Shown here one piece after another: positions 8,523-17,586 of a DNA stretch of 64,000 bases (position 1 is its first letter; the number at the start of each line of letters is the position of its first letter). The notes beneath the pieces were generated by a model that was not told the DNA's origin, did not search any database, and saw only the letters and a list, made by a program, of their open reading frames with translations. The stretch spans positions 744,001 through 808,000 of the forward strand of contig NZ_JAJIWP010000002.1 in assembly GCF_020880975.1 (NCBI RefSeq). Reading direction: 5' to 3'. Made by a program: the position numbers and the translations under genes. Source of the stretch: Mucilaginibacter sp. UR6-1. Lineage in GTDB: Bacteria; Bacteroidota; Bacteroidia; Sphingobacteriales; Sphingobacteriaceae.

Positions 8523-9623
8523 TTACACATTAAACCTAAAGTGCATAATATCACCATCCTCAACTACATAAGTTTTGCCTTCAACAGATAGCTTGCCGGC
8601 TTCTTTACAGGCGGCTTCTGAACCGTAGTGTACAAAATCCTTGTACTTGATAACCTCGGCGCGGATAAAGCCTTTCTCAAAATCGGTATGGATAACACCT
8701 GCGGCCTGCGGAGCTGTAAAGCCCTGGGTGATGGTCCACGCGCGAACTTCCTGCACACCGGCGGTAAAGTAGGTAGCCAGGTTAAGCAGTTTGTAAGCGG
8801 CCTTTATCAGTTTGTTAACGCCCGATTCGGCAAGACCAAGATCTTCCAAAAACATCTCGCGCTCCTCGTAAGTTTCGAGCTGCGCGATTTCAGATTCTAT
8901 CTGTGCAGATATAATCAGCACCTCGGCATTTTCTTCCTTAACCGCTTCGCGTACGGCTTCAACATAGGCGTTACCGGTATTTACCTCGGCTTCGCCAACG
9001 TTACAAACGTACATTACAGGTTTGGCGGTAAGCAGCCATATATCAGCAATGTGTTCCTTATCCTCTTCTTCAACAGGAGCAGTACGTGCCGATTTGCCCG
9101 AAAGCAGGTGATTTTTATAAGTAGTTAATACTTCAAAAGCTTTTTTGGCTTCCTTATCATTACCTACTTTGGCAGCCTTTTCAATCTTTTGGATCTTTTT
9201 CTCTATTGAGTCCAGATCCTTTAATTGTAGTTCGGTATCGATGATCTCTTTATCGCGGATCGGGTCAACCGAGCCGTCAACGTGAATTACGTTATCGTTA
9301 TCAAAGCAACGCAATACGTGGATAATGGCATTGGTAGCGCGAATGTTGGCTAAAAACTGGTTGCCCAAACCTTCGCCTTTACTGGCTCCTTTAACAAGGC
9401 CGGCAATATCAACAATTTCGATAACGTTAGGCACTACGTTTTTTGGATTTACCAGTTCGGTAAGCTTGGTAAGGCGCTCATCGGGCACCGTAATTACACC
9501 CACATTGGGCTCAATAGTACAAAACGGAAAGTTGGCAGCCTGCGCCTTCGCGTTTGATAAGCAATTAAAAAGTGTTGACTTGCCCACATTCGGCAAACCT
9601 ACTATACCACATTGTAAACCCAT
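8523..9623 (-). CDS. ychF: Ribosome-associated ATPase/GTPase YchF (OLA1 family)
   Basis: A 366-residue Obg-family P-loop protein of normal YchF length. It starts MGLQCGIVGLPNVGKST, giving the G1 loop at residues 8-16. NFPFCTIEPNVG is the switch I/G2 region, DIAGLVKGASKGEGLG is G3, and the G4 position reads CNVGE rather than NKxD, which is why this family prefers ATP. The C-terminal TGS domain ends with GDIMHFRFNV. It acts in the cytoplasm, binding ribosomes and affecting stress responses. It appears monocistronic, with repeats downstream. Confidence 0.95.
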   Translation of the reverse strand: MGLQCGIVGLPNVGKSTLFNCLSNAKAQAANFPFCTIEPNVGVITVPDERLTKLTELVNPKNVVPNVIEIVDIAGLVKGASKGEGLGNQFLANIRATNAIIHVLRCFDNDNVIHVDGSVDPIRDKEIIDTELQLKDLDSIEKKIQKIEKAAKVGNDKEAKKAFEVLTTYKNHLLSGKSARTAPVEEEDKEHIADIWLLTAKPVMYVCNVGEAEVNTGNAYVEAVREAVKEENAEVLIISAQIESEIAQLETYEEREMFLEDLGLAESGVNKLIKAAYKLLNLATYFTAGVQEVRAWTITQGFTAPQAAGVIHTDFEKGFIRAEVIKYKDFVHYGSEAACKEAGKLSVEGKTYVVEDGDIMHFRFNV

Positions 9624-9660
9624 TTGAAATATCTAAATACTAAATTCTAATTTATTGAAA

Positions 9661-9718
9661 GTCAGTAACTGGCAGTTATGCCTGCAAGCAACGACCAATG
9701 ACCATTGCCCAATGACTA
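9661..9718. repeat. Degenerate CAATGAC/CAGT intergenic repeat
   Basis: A short array of variants such as GTCAGTAACTGGCAGTTATG followed by CCAATGACCATTGCCCAATGAC. Closely similar wording (AATGACCATTGCC, CCAATGAC) recurs between the two M16 peptidase genes at 55388-55537. It lies in the divergent gap between ychF and mgtE. Confidence 0.6.
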
Positions 9719-9820
9719 AAACGCCGCAAAGATAACACAAAAAAATTCCTGTATTTTGAAAAAATAAACGACTTTTGCCAGCGGAAAATCAGGTTTATAA
9801 CAATGTAAAAAATAGGGCTT

Positions 9821-11191
9821 ATGGAAGAAATGGTTGAACAGGTAGAATTAATACTTGAGCAGGAAGATGATGCGGCGCTGCAGGAGTACCTGAACAACCT
9901 GAATATATCAGATGTGGAACAACTGATAGATGAGCTTCCGGAGCATGGCCCAAAATTCATCGAGATACTCTCCGTAAACCGTGCGGTAAACGTTTTCAGG
10001 ATACTGGACTTTCGCAAGCAGGAGCGCATAATCAAAAAAATTTCAGGAGGTAAGGTAGCCGAAATCATTAACGGCCTGCCGCCGGATGACCGTACCGCAC
10101 TTTTTAGCGAGCTGCATGGCGATGCCGTTGCCAAGCTGATATTACACCTGCCGCCCGCTGATCGCAGGGAGGCATTATCCCTGTTGGGGTATGAGGAGGA
10201 TAGCGTTGGCCGTTTGATGACGCCCGATTATATCGCCGTAAAAAAAACCTGGGATGTAAACCGGGTGCTTTCGCACATACGCCGCTTTGGTAAAAACTCC
10301 GAAACCATTGATGTTATTTACGTGGTTGATGATAACCGCGTGCTGCTTGATGATATACGGATACGCGAGATACTGCTGGTAAAACCCGAAACCAGTGTGA
10401 GCGACCTGATGGACGGCCGGTTGATTGCCCTGCACGCTGCCGATCCGCAGGAAGAAGCTATTAATACCTTCAGGATGAATAACCGTGTGGCACTGCCCGT
10501 GGTTGATGATGATAACGTGCTGCTGGGTATAGTTACCGTGGATGACATTTTGTGGATAGCCAACGAAGAATATACCGAGGATATACAAAAAATTGGTGGT
10601 ACCGAAGCGCTTGATGAGCCTTACCTGGATGTATCACTTTTTACCCTTGTAAAAAAGCGCGTGGGCTGGCTGGTGATACTATTTTTAGGGGAGATGCTTA
10701 CCGCTACCGCGATGGGTTTTTTTGAAAAGGAAATTGAAAAGGCGGTGGTGCTGGCTTTGTTTATTCCGCTCATTATATCCAGCGGGGGTAACAGCGGGTC
10801 GCAGGCTTCAACGCTGATTATCCAGGCTATGGCTTTGGGTGAGGTTACCCTGAGCGATTGGTGGCGGGTAATGCGCCGCGAAATTATGGCAGGGCTGATG
10901 CTTGGCTTTGTGTTGGGCTGTATTGGCTTTTTAAGGATATACGTGTGGTCGTTATTTTCAGATATATATGGTCCGCACTGGTTTTTGGTGGGCTTAACCG
11001 TAGGTATTACATTAATAGGGGTTGTGCTATGGGGATCGTTAAGCGGATCTATGCTGCCCATCCTCCTCAAACGTTTGGGGGCCGACCCTGCTACCTCATC
11101 CGCGCCGTTTGTGGCTACATTGGTTGATGTTACCGGCTTGGTGATCTATTTTTCGATAGCGGTACTGCTGCTGCGGGGTATAATGCTTTAA
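9821..11191 (+). CDS. mgtE: Magnesium transporter MgtE
   Basis: A 456-residue protein with the full MgtE layout: an N-terminal helical superhelix domain (about 1-130), a CBS pair (about 135-255, ending in VVDDDNVLLGIVTVDDIL), and a C-terminal block of five membrane helices (about 280-456). PLIISSGGNSGSQAS is the conserved pore-region motif. It forms a dimeric inner-membrane Mg2+ channel gated by intracellular Mg2+ bound to the N and CBS domains. The gene is divergent from ychF and its end is only 4 bp from the end of the convergent Crp-type gene. Confidence 0.94.
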   Translation: MEEMVEQVELILEQEDDAALQEYLNNLNISDVEQLIDELPEHGPKFIEILSVNRAVNVFRILDFRKQERIIKKISGGKVAEIINGLPPDDRTALFSELHGDAVAKLILHLPPADRREALSLLGYEEDSVGRLMTPDYIAVKKTWDVNRVLSHIRRFGKNSETIDVIYVVDDNRVLLDDIRIREILLVKPETSVSDLMDGRLIALHAADPQEEAINTFRMNNRVALPVVDDDNVLLGIVTVDDILWIANEEYTEDIQKIGGTEALDEPYLDVSLFTLVKKRVGWLVILFLGEMLTATAMGFFEKEIEKAVVLALFIPLIISSGGNSGSQASTLIIQAMALGEVTLSDWWRVMRREIMAGLMLGFVLGCIGFLRIYVWSLFSDIYGPHWFLVGLTVGITLIGVVLWGSLSGSMLPILLKRLGADPATSSAPFVATLVDVTGLVIYFSIAVLLLRGIML

Positions 11192-11195
11192 AGGC

Positions 11196-11795
11196 TTATT
11201 CAGCCCTCTTTTTTTCGATGCGCTTGCGCATACGGCTTAGCGATGGGTTGGTGATGCCCAGGTATGATGATATGTGATAAGCCGGGATACGCTCAATAAT
11301 ATGCGGATGCTCGTCAAGTAGCCGGAGGTAACGTTGCTCGTGCGAGAAGAAGATAAATTCCTCAGTACGGGTTTGCGCTATCGAAAAAAATGATTCGGCT
11401 AATATCCTGCCGAATTTGCTCCAGTTAGGGTGGGTATCGTAAAGCCCGTTCAGGTCATTGTATGAAATAAAAAATATCTCCGAATCTTCCATCGCCTCAA
11501 TAAAATACCAGCAGGCAGTTTGCGAGATAAAACTCCGGAATGAAACCACGAACTGATTTTCGGAGAAGAAAAAGATGTTCTTATCCTCATTTGTTTCCGG
11601 GTTACGGTAGTAGATGCGGAAGATGCCTTTTACTACCAGCCCCAAATCCTTGCATACCATGCTTTGCATATTAAAATAATCGCCCTTGTTTATCTTCCGG
11701 GCTTTCCAAAAAGGTTGGCTGTCGCTGATATCCTTATCATTAAGCGGAGCAAATTTTTTAAGATGCTGAAATATATCATCATGTATAACGGCCAT
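11196..11795 (-). CDS. Crp/Fnr family transcriptional regulator
   Basis: A 199-residue protein with an N-terminal cyclic-nucleotide-binding-type beta-barrel (about 25-120) and a C-terminal winged helix whose recognition region reads YLGITNPSLSRMRKRI. The barrel lacks an obvious cAMP phosphate-binding cassette of the RxS type, as in many Bacteroidota members, so the effector is unknown; there is also no Fnr-type Cys cluster. The gene is divergent from a small membrane-protein gene across 227 bp, which makes that gene a plausible target. Regulators of this type commonly control a single neighbouring gene in this phylum. Confidence 0.85.
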   Translation of the reverse strand: MAVIHDDIFQHLKKFAPLNDKDISDSQPFWKARKINKGDYFNMQSMVCKDLGLVVKGIFRIYYRNPETNEDKNIFFFSENQFVVSFRSFISQTACWYFIEAMEDSEIFFISYNDLNGLYDTHPNWSKFGRILAESFFSIAQTRTEEFIFFSHEQRYLRLLDEHPHIIERIPAYHISSYLGITNPSLSRMRKRIEKKRAE

Positions 11796-12022
11796 TGTGT
11801 ATGTTATTTGTTGGGTGTGTAATGCAAAACCGCAAATCTCGGTATTATCATTCTATCGAAATTTAACTAAGGTTAAAAAACGGTAATTATTTACAGAACT
11901 GATTTTATTTCAATATGATAACTGCAATTGTAATGTCAGCTTTTATTTGTATTTTAACCTAAGTGAAAAACGGGTACTGTGAGAAAGTAGATTTTTGAAC
12001 CAACATAAACATTTTAAAAATC

Positions 12023-12607
12023 ATGACAGCAAGTACACAACCTACAACAACAGTAGCCGGGGGCGCTGTTGCAACTTCCACATCATTGCGTAATCTTTAT
12101 TTTACGCGTGCAGCATTCTCCATAGTATGGGTTATTTTGATGGCCGTAGTTGGCAAAGTCCGAACAGACATTGCCGAAATTCTACTTATAATATACCCCG
12201 CCTGGGATGTTGTAGGCACCTTTTTAGATATGCGTGCCAACCACGGCAGTGCGCCAAAAACAACACAATATGTAAATGCCGCCATTAGTACCATAACCAC
12301 CATTGCGGTAATTTTTGCCCTGCAAAAAGGTGTTCCTGAAACGTTGATAGTTTTTGGCACCTGGGCAATAGGCACCGGATTGATCCAATTAGTATTGGGG
12401 TTGCGTCGCCGAAAATATTTAACCGGCCAATGGCCCATGATCATCAGCGGGGCGCAATCAACACTGGCCGGTAGCTCATTTATCCTCCTGGCGCATGATC
12501 CAACCAAAGGAATTACCAGCCTGGCAGGTTATGCCGCTTTTGGTGCATTTTACTATTTGTTGGCAGCATTCAGACTGAATAAAACGGCTAAGGTTGCTGC
12601 CGCGTAA
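12023..12607 (+). CDS. DUF308/HdeD-like small integral membrane protein
   Basis: A 194-residue protein with a polar Thr/Ala-rich N-terminus and about six hydrophobic segments between residues 25 and 185, joined by short loops. The overall pattern, a pair-of-helices repeat with short basic loops (LGLRRRKY), resembles DUF308/HdeD-type proteins, whose role is unclear though some act in acid stress. No catalytic motif is seen. It is transcribed away from the adjacent Crp-type regulator, which may control it. A hairpin follows its stop codon. The family label is moderate; membrane location is secure. Confidence 0.65.
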   Translation: MTASTQPTTTVAGGAVATSTSLRNLYFTRAAFSIVWVILMAVVGKVRTDIAEILLIIYPAWDVVGTFLDMRANHGSAPKTTQYVNAAISTITTIAVIFALQKGVPETLIVFGTWAIGTGLIQLVLGLRRRKYLTGQWPMIISGAQSTLAGSSFILLAHDPTKGITSLAGYAAFGAFYYLLAAFRLNKTAKVAAA

Positions 12608-12632
12608 AGCGAATATTAATAATGATCTGTAT

Positions 12633-12660
12633 AAAGCTCCGCATAGTTGTGGGGCTTTTA
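12633..12660 (+). terminator. Hairpin terminator
   Basis: Arms AAAGCTCCGCA and TGTGGGGCTTT pair with two G-T wobbles and are followed by TTTATATTT. It lies 26 bp after the membrane-protein stop codon. Confidence 0.7.
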
Positions 12661-12752
12661 TATTTATAACAGATTTTTAGAATTTTAAATAATCTGTTGT
12701 AGTGTTATTTTGTGGGACATAAATCATTTTAAAAACCGATTAAACTTTATTG

Positions 12753-13268
12753 ATGAAAGATCTGCTTAAAGAAATATCCAAACTCGCGATACAGTCCCAG
12801 GCATTCGGCTTAACAAATGAACATAAACAATCAGGTTGGTTAGGTAATAGCCCTGCAACAATGGAGGGTATCCTGAAAGCGGAGCGTAGATTAGGTGTTG
12901 AATTGCCTAATGATTATAAAGAGTTTCTTTTGCTTACAAATGGCTTCTTTACTCCTTGTGATTCAACAGAGCCAATCTTCGAGGCAATAAACAATATTGA
13001 TCATCTTAAAAATATTGATGCCTATTTACTTGAAATTTGGAATGAAGGAGTATTAATTGATGTAGGTAAACAACTCAATAGAGCTATTGTAGTTGCAGGG
13101 ATGGAAGATGAACAATATTTTTTGTTGATCCCTCCGGATTATTCGGTTAATAAGTGGCAGTATTGGAAATTTGCCAATTGGATACCCGGCGAAGAACGTT
13201 ATGAAAGCCTGAAAAAATACTTTACCTCAGTATTAAACTTTATGAAAGACCATTCTGAAAAGTCATAA
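12753..13268 (+). CDS. SMI1/KNR4 family protein (immunity-like)
   Basis: The start is the ATG at 12753 (MKDLLKEI), preferred over the TTG one codon upstream. The 171-residue product carries the SMI1/KNR4 (SUKH) signature ERRLGVELPNDYKEFLLLTNGF-like segment near residues 47-68, followed by the expected acidic and aromatic blocks (DEQYFLLIPPDY, WKFANWIPGEERY). In bacteria this fold is mostly found as immunity proteins to polymorphic toxins, but many copies stand alone. No toxin gene is visible here. Its codons are more AT-rich than those of neighbouring genes, which hints at later acquisition. Confidence 0.82.
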   Translation: MKDLLKEISKLAIQSQAFGLTNEHKQSGWLGNSPATMEGILKAERRLGVELPNDYKEFLLLTNGFFTPCDSTEPIFEAINNIDHLKNIDAYLLEIWNEGVLIDVGKQLNRAIVVAGMEDEQYFLLIPPDYSVNKWQYWKFANWIPGEERYESLKKYFTSVLNFMKDHSEKS

Positions 13269-13274
13269 ACAAAA

Positions 13275-13296
13275 AAGCCCCGCTGTTGCGGGGCTT
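13275..13296. terminator. Bidirectional hairpin terminator
   Basis: A 9-bp perfect GC-rich stem, AAGCCCCGC with GCGGGGCTT, around TGTT. It sits between the convergent SMI1-type and PUR-type genes and follows an A-run on one side. Confidence 0.78.
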
Positions 13297-13327
13297 GGTA
13301 TAAGGAGTTTATTTTAACAAGGGTTGT

Positions 13328-13645
13328 TTAAATCTCGAATGAAAAGTCTTCGTCGGCTTTGGCGGTTTCGTTAAACTCGTAACGCTTTTCGTTAACTTCC
13401 TGGTTGGCTTTGATGTACTCAACAGTATCTTTCAGGCCTTCGGCAAATTTTTCAAAGTCCTCTTTGTATAAAAATATCTTATGTTTTATGAACGCGCCGT
13501 CTTCAAGTCGTTTCTTACTTTCAGTAATGGTAATGTAATAGTCGTTTGACCGGGTTGCCTTAACATCAAAAAAATAAGTTCTTTTCCCTGCTCTTACCTT
13601 CTTTGAAAAAACCTCCTCACGCTCTCTGTTTTCAAAATCTCCCAT
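13328..13645 (-). CDS. DUF3276 / PUR-family nucleic-acid-binding protein
   Basis: The start is set at the ATG at 13645 (MGDFENRE); the open frame runs 21 codons further but that extension is hydrophobic and not conserved in type. The 105-residue product matches DUF3276, a PUR-repeat protein known from Bacteroidota and spirochaetes (BpuR in Borrelia) that binds DNA and RNA. The core VRAGKRTYFFDVKATRS then DYYITITESKK shows the PUR beta-sheet, followed by the helix DFEKFAEGLKDTVEYI. It is cytoplasmic and single-gene here. A global regulatory role is inferred from the family. Confidence 0.85.
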   Translation of the reverse strand: MGDFENREREEVFSKKVRAGKRTYFFDVKATRSNDYYITITESKKRLEDGAFIKHKIFLYKEDFEKFAEGLKDTVEYIKANQEVNEKRYEFNETAKADEDFSFEI

Positions 13646-13776
13646 GTTAACAAAATGTTGTGTTTTAGAATTGACTGGCATAAATATAAAGAAAAATTCA
13701 AATAGCAACTATTTTCATAGCAATTATGTTAATTTTTTCAAACATTTATAATTAACTTTTGTATAAACGGGCTTGG

Positions 13777-15561
13777 TTAAGCGTTTTCCTCTTCTAATAA
13801 CTGCTTTTCGTATAAAGCAAAATAAGCGCCTTTTTTATCCATTAATGTAGCGTGGTTGCCCTGTTCAATAATGCGGCCCTCATCAAGCACTAATATATTG
13901 TCGGCGTTTTTTATGGTTGATATGCGGTGGGCTATAATAACACTTGTTTTGCCCTGCATCACCTTGCCAAGGTTATTGAGTATTTCTTCTTCGGTACGGG
14001 TATCAACGGCCGACAGGCAATCATCGAATACCATGATCTGCGGATGCTTTAGTATGGCCCGCGCTATGGATACGCGCTGCTTTTGCCCGCCGGAGAGGGT
14101 AATGCCGCGTTCGCCTATCATGGTGTCAAAGCCTTGTTCAAGCTCTATAATATTATTATAAACGGCGGCATCTTTGGCCGCCTGCTCCACACGCGGCATA
14201 TCCATTACATCAATAGCGAAGGCAATATTACGGGCAATGGTATCCGAAAACAGGAAAACATCCTGCGGTACAAAACCGGTTTGCGAGCGGTAATTATCAA
14301 GGTCAAGGCTGCGTATGGGCGTGCCGTCTATCAATACCTCGCCGCCGGTACTGTCATACATGCGCATCAGCAAATTGGCAATGGTTGATTTGCCCGAACC
14401 GGTACGGCCAATAATGGCCAGCATCTGCCCTGGTTGTATAGTGAACGATACCCCGTTCAATGCCTTTATACCCGTTTCGGGATAAGTGAAGGATACGTTA
14501 TTAAATTCGATAAGACCTTTAACGGTGGTTTTAATGCCATTTACAGAGATGATCTCGGGCTGCTCATGCAAAAACTCATTGATGCGCTTTTGCGATGCGG
14601 CGGCTCTTTGTATAAGCGAGGTTACCCAGCCCAAAGCCATCACCGGGAACATTAACTGGCTCAGGTAAACAATAAATTCAGCAATGTTACCGGGCGTAAT
14701 GTTGCCCTTCATAACTTCAATACCGCCTATATATAGTACAATAACATTGCTTAGGCCAACTAATAGCAGCATCAGCGGGTAAAACATGGCCTGCACACGG
14801 GCAAGTTCCATGGAGTGGGTTTTATAATCCTCGCTTTCGGCAGCGAATTTTTTACGTACAAAACCCTCACGCACGTATGATTTTACTACCCTTATGCCCG
14901 AAAATGTTTCCTGCACAAAGCCCGACAGGGATGACAGGCGCTCCTGGATCTTCTCGCTGCGGCTATTAATAATATTGTTAACATAGTAAATAATACCCGC
15001 CAATACAGGCATCGGTAATACCGAATAAATGGCCAGCCTAACGTTAACTGTTAACATGGCATATATCACCAAAATAAACAGCACTATTGTATTTACGGTA
15101 TACATAATGCCCGGGCCAAGGTACATGCGCACGCGGCTAACATCCTCGGTAACACGGTTCATCAGGTCACCGGTATTGTGGCGGCGGTAAAACGCCATGG
15201 AGAGGGCCTGGTAGTGGTTATATATTTCGTTTTTAAGGTCGTACTCAATATGCCGCGACATGAGGATGATGGTTTGCCGCATAAAAAACAAAAACATGCC
15301 CCGTATAAGCGCCAGCACCAGTACCAGTACGCCAAAAAGCATCAGGCTCGCGCCAAATATATCATATATAATATGCTGGCGTTCAAAGCCATTGTACAGG
15401 CGGTAAAGGTCAATGTTTTCGGCAACAAGATCAAACGCTACGCGGATAACCTGCGCAGGCAGCACCCCGAATATGTTGGAGGCTATAACGAAGAGTATGC
15501 CCGGCAACAGCCGCCAGCGATACTTTAAAAAAAACTTATTGAGGTAAGCCAGGTGTTTCAT
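13777..15561 (-). CDS. ABC exporter, fused permease and ATPase (MsbA-like)
   Basis: The start is set at the ATG at 15561 (MKHLAYLNKFFLKY). The 594-residue half-transporter has a six-helix type IV permease domain (about 1-325) and a nucleotide-binding domain with Walker A GRTGSGKST near 384-392, signature LSGGQKQR, Walker B IMVFDDCLS and switch His in AHRIST. It should work as a homodimer or heterodimer in the inner membrane, exporting lipid or drug. No partner gene is adjacent. It is divergent from nusB across about 200 bp that contain a promoter for nusB. Substrate unknown. Confidence 0.9.
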   Translation of the reverse strand: MKHLAYLNKFFLKYRWRLLPGILFVIASNIFGVLPAQVIRVAFDLVAENIDLYRLYNGFERQHIIYDIFGASLMLFGVLVLVLALIRGMFLFFMRQTIILMSRHIEYDLKNEIYNHYQALSMAFYRRHNTGDLMNRVTEDVSRVRMYLGPGIMYTVNTIVLFILVIYAMLTVNVRLAIYSVLPMPVLAGIIYYVNNIINSRSEKIQERLSSLSGFVQETFSGIRVVKSYVREGFVRKKFAAESEDYKTHSMELARVQAMFYPLMLLLVGLSNVIVLYIGGIEVMKGNITPGNIAEFIVYLSQLMFPVMALGWVTSLIQRAAASQKRINEFLHEQPEIISVNGIKTTVKGLIEFNNVSFTYPETGIKALNGVSFTIQPGQMLAIIGRTGSGKSTIANLLMRMYDSTGGEVLIDGTPIRSLDLDNYRSQTGFVPQDVFLFSDTIARNIAFAIDVMDMPRVEQAAKDAAVYNNIIELEQGFDTMIGERGITLSGGQKQRVSIARAILKHPQIMVFDDCLSAVDTRTEEEILNNLGKVMQGKTSVIIAHRISTIKNADNILVLDEGRIIEQGNHATLMDKKGAYFALYEKQLLEEENA

Positions 15562-15656
15562 AAGCCGGGAGGCAAAGATAGGTAATTTGTATTGGCATGG
15601 GCAGTAATAAACTTGTGCCATTTTTTAGTGACACAGTATTCAACAGTAAATGATAC

Positions 15657-15688
15657 TTGGCTACTACAAAAAAAACACCTACTTTTGC
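15657..15688 (+). promoter_or_regulatory. Bacteroidota-type sigma promoter for nusB
   Basis: A -33-like TTG at 15657-15659 and a perfect -7 element TACTTTTGC at 15680-15688 (consensus TAnnTTTG plus pyrimidine), separated by 20 bases, within the normal 19-21 range. It lies about 70 bp upstream of nusB and should drive that operon. Confidence 0.72.
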
Positions 15689-15760
15689 GGCGTATAATAT
15701 TTAGCAGATAAATACGTACAAGAATACAAACAAGCTCAATCAACTGATCGTTCTTACACA

Positions 15761-16708
15761 ATGTTAAACAGAAGGCACTTACGCGTAAAGGTATTACAGT
15801 CGTTATACGGCTACCACCAGTCGAGCAACCGCGACATCAAAATCCATCAAAAAACTTTATTAAACAGTGTTGATTCGGTGTACGAAATGTACATCTGGAT
15901 GCTTTCACTCATTCAGGAAGTGGTAGGCTACGCGGCAAACGATGCCGACGAGCGCGCCAACAAACACCTGCCCACAGCCGAGGATCTTAATCCTAATCTA
16001 AAAATTCTTAATAACCGTTTCATAGCGTCATTAGCCGTTAACAAGGAATATATTGCCGCGGTTAAAAAATATAAGATAGACTGGACGTTTGACCCTGAAC
16101 TGTTCAAATCACTGTTTAATACACTGAAGGCCGCCCCGGAGTACAAGGAGTATTTGGATAAAACAGAAGATAGCCTGCACAGCGATAAGGATATCATCAA
16201 GTTCATCTTTAAAAAGGTGATCCTGAAATCATCATTAGCCGAGCAGGTTTTTGAGGATAAATTCATCAACTGGCCGGTTGATAAGGATGTTTTGCAGGCA
16301 TTGATCGCCAAAACATTCAAAAACTTCTCAAACGATAATTATGAGCTTAACAAGCTTGCCGAAGTTACCGTTAACTGGGAAGAGGACAGGGAATTCATCA
16401 TCGATCTGTTTGATAAGTGCATTCGCCATGATGAGGAATATCAGGCGCTTATAGCTGTTAAAACCCAAAACTGGGAGCCTGAGCGTATTGCCATGATGGA
16501 TACCCTGCTGATGAAAATGGCATTGACCGAGTTTCTTAACTTTTCATCAGTACCGGTTAAGGTTACTATAAATGAGTACCTGGAGATCTCAAAGGAATTC
16601 AGTACACCAAAAAGTAACTCATTTATTAACGGCATACTTGATAAGATACTGGCCGAACTAAAAGCCGAGAACAAGATCAAAAAAACCGGTAGAGGTTTAA
16701 TTGAATAA
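15761..16708 (+). CDS. nusB: Transcription antitermination factor NusB, extended Bacteroidota form
   Basis: A 315-residue protein, about twice the length of Escherichia coli NusB but typical for Bacteroidota. It begins MLNRRHLRVKVLQSLYGYHQS, the conserved first helix with the RNA-binding arginines. The C-terminal part (about 180-300) carries the rest of the all-alpha NusB core, with VPVKVTINEYLEISKEFSTPKS and FINGILDKI. The middle region is an extra helical insertion. NusB with NusE/S10 binds boxA RNA and supports antitermination in rRNA operons. It heads a housekeeping run through DUF1573, yajC, ybbR and coaE. Confidence 0.92.
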   Translation: MLNRRHLRVKVLQSLYGYHQSSNRDIKIHQKTLLNSVDSVYEMYIWMLSLIQEVVGYAANDADERANKHLPTAEDLNPNLKILNNRFIASLAVNKEYIAAVKKYKIDWTFDPELFKSLFNTLKAAPEYKEYLDKTEDSLHSDKDIIKFIFKKVILKSSLAEQVFEDKFINWPVDKDVLQALIAKTFKNFSNDNYELNKLAEVTVNWEEDREFIIDLFDKCIRHDEEYQALIAVKTQNWEPERIAMMDTLLMKMALTEFLNFSSVPVKVTINEYLEISKEFSTPKSNSFINGILDKILAELKAENKIKKTGRGLIE

Positions 16709-16746
16709 TTGTAATATTGAACTGAATTCAACCAATATTATAGATA

Positions 16747-17190
16747 ATGAAGAAAGTACTATTCAGCCTGGCCGCCTCAGTATTAATCCTGGCTGCCTGC
16801 AATCAGCGTAACTCAGGCAATGCAACCGGCATTGATTCAAACAGCACCGCCGCTACCGAGGTTGACTCGGCAAACGCGCCGGTAGTTAAGTTTGAGGTTG
16901 GAACGCATGATTTTGGCAAGGTAAAGCAAGGCGAAAAGGTAAACTTTGAATACAAGTTCACCAACACGGGTAAATCTCCGCTGGTAATATCAAACGCTAC
17001 GGCAAGTTGTGGCTGCACCGTGCCCGAGTGGCCTAAAACCCCGGTAAAACCCGGCCAAAGCGCGGCCATAAAGGTTACTTTTGACAGTGCCAACAAAAGC
17101 GGCCTGCAGGATAAGCTGATAACCGTTACCGCCAATACCATACCTGCCCAAACCGTAGTGCATTTGGTGGGTGAGGTAACAACCAAATAA
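16747..17190 (+). CDS. DUF1573 lipoprotein
   Basis: A 147-residue lipoprotein: signal MKKVLFSLAASVLILAAC with the lipid-modified Cys at 18, then a Ser/Thr/Asn-rich linker to about 45. The remainder is the DUF1573 immunoglobulin-like domain, including HDFGKVKQGEKVNFEYKF and the characteristic ASCGCTVPEWPK motif with paired Cys. Function is unknown; in Bacteroidota it often lies beside nusB/yajC as here. A second, non-lipidated DUF1573 gene lies at 58719-59120. The gene is 38 bp after nusB and 33 bp before yajC, in an apparent operon. Confidence 0.88.
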   Translation: MKKVLFSLAASVLILAACNQRNSGNATGIDSNSTAATEVDSANAPVVKFEVGTHDFGKVKQGEKVNFEYKFTNTGKSPLVISNATASCGCTVPEWPKTPVKPGQSAAIKVTFDSANKSGLQDKLITVTANTIPAQTVVHLVGEVTTK

Positions 17191-17223
17191 TTTTTCAAGA
17201 AACAATAATTAAATACAAAAACT

Positions 17224-17520
17224 ATGGGTTCTAATCCGCAATCATTAATAATGATGGGCCTCATCATACTGGTGTTTTACTTCTTTATGATACGCCCGCA
17301 GATCAAAAAGCAAAAAGACCAGAAGAAATTTGTTGATGACCTTAAAAAAGGCGATAAGGTAGTTACTACCGCAGGCATACACGGCCGTATAATTGATCTG
17401 GCCGAAACTACCATACTTATTGAAGTTGAAGGCGGTACCAAAATTCGTTTTGATAAAACAGCTATCTCGCTTGATGCCTCAAAAGCGCTTAACGCGCCGG
17501 CCCCGGCAACAAAATCATAA
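17224..17520 (+). CDS. yajC: Preprotein translocase subunit YajC
   Basis: A 98-residue single-pass membrane protein of normal YajC length. The helix MMGLIILVFYFFMI is followed by the hallmark RPQIKKQKDQKKF and then the small cytoplasmic domain with KKGDKVVTTAGIHGRI. YajC associates with SecDF-YidC at the Sec translocon. secDF is not in this window. A terminator-like hairpin follows 20 bp after the stop codon, so the downstream ybbR-coaE genes may have partly separate transcription. Confidence 0.93.
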   Translation: MGSNPQSLIMMGLIILVFYFFMIRPQIKKQKDQKKFVDDLKKGDKVVTTAGIHGRIIDLAETTILIEVEGGTKIRFDKTAISLDASKALNAPAPATKS

Positions 17521-17539
17521 AATAAGTTGTTAAATTTAT

Positions 17540-17575
17540 ATGCCGTTCAGTTTTTTATAAGTTGAACGGCATTTT
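17540..17575 (+). terminator. Hairpin terminator after yajC
   Basis: A 10-bp stem, ATGCCGTTCA with TGAACGGCAT, around a 13-base T-rich loop, then TTTTAATTT. It lies between yajC and the YbbR-like gene. Confidence 0.65.
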
Positions 17576-17586
17576 AATTTATAGCA

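Noticed and set aside
9676..10134. Minus-strand open frame of 152 codons across the mgtE start
   Set aside because: Ser-rich shadow of the mgtE coding sequence; extends into the repeat-bearing gap.
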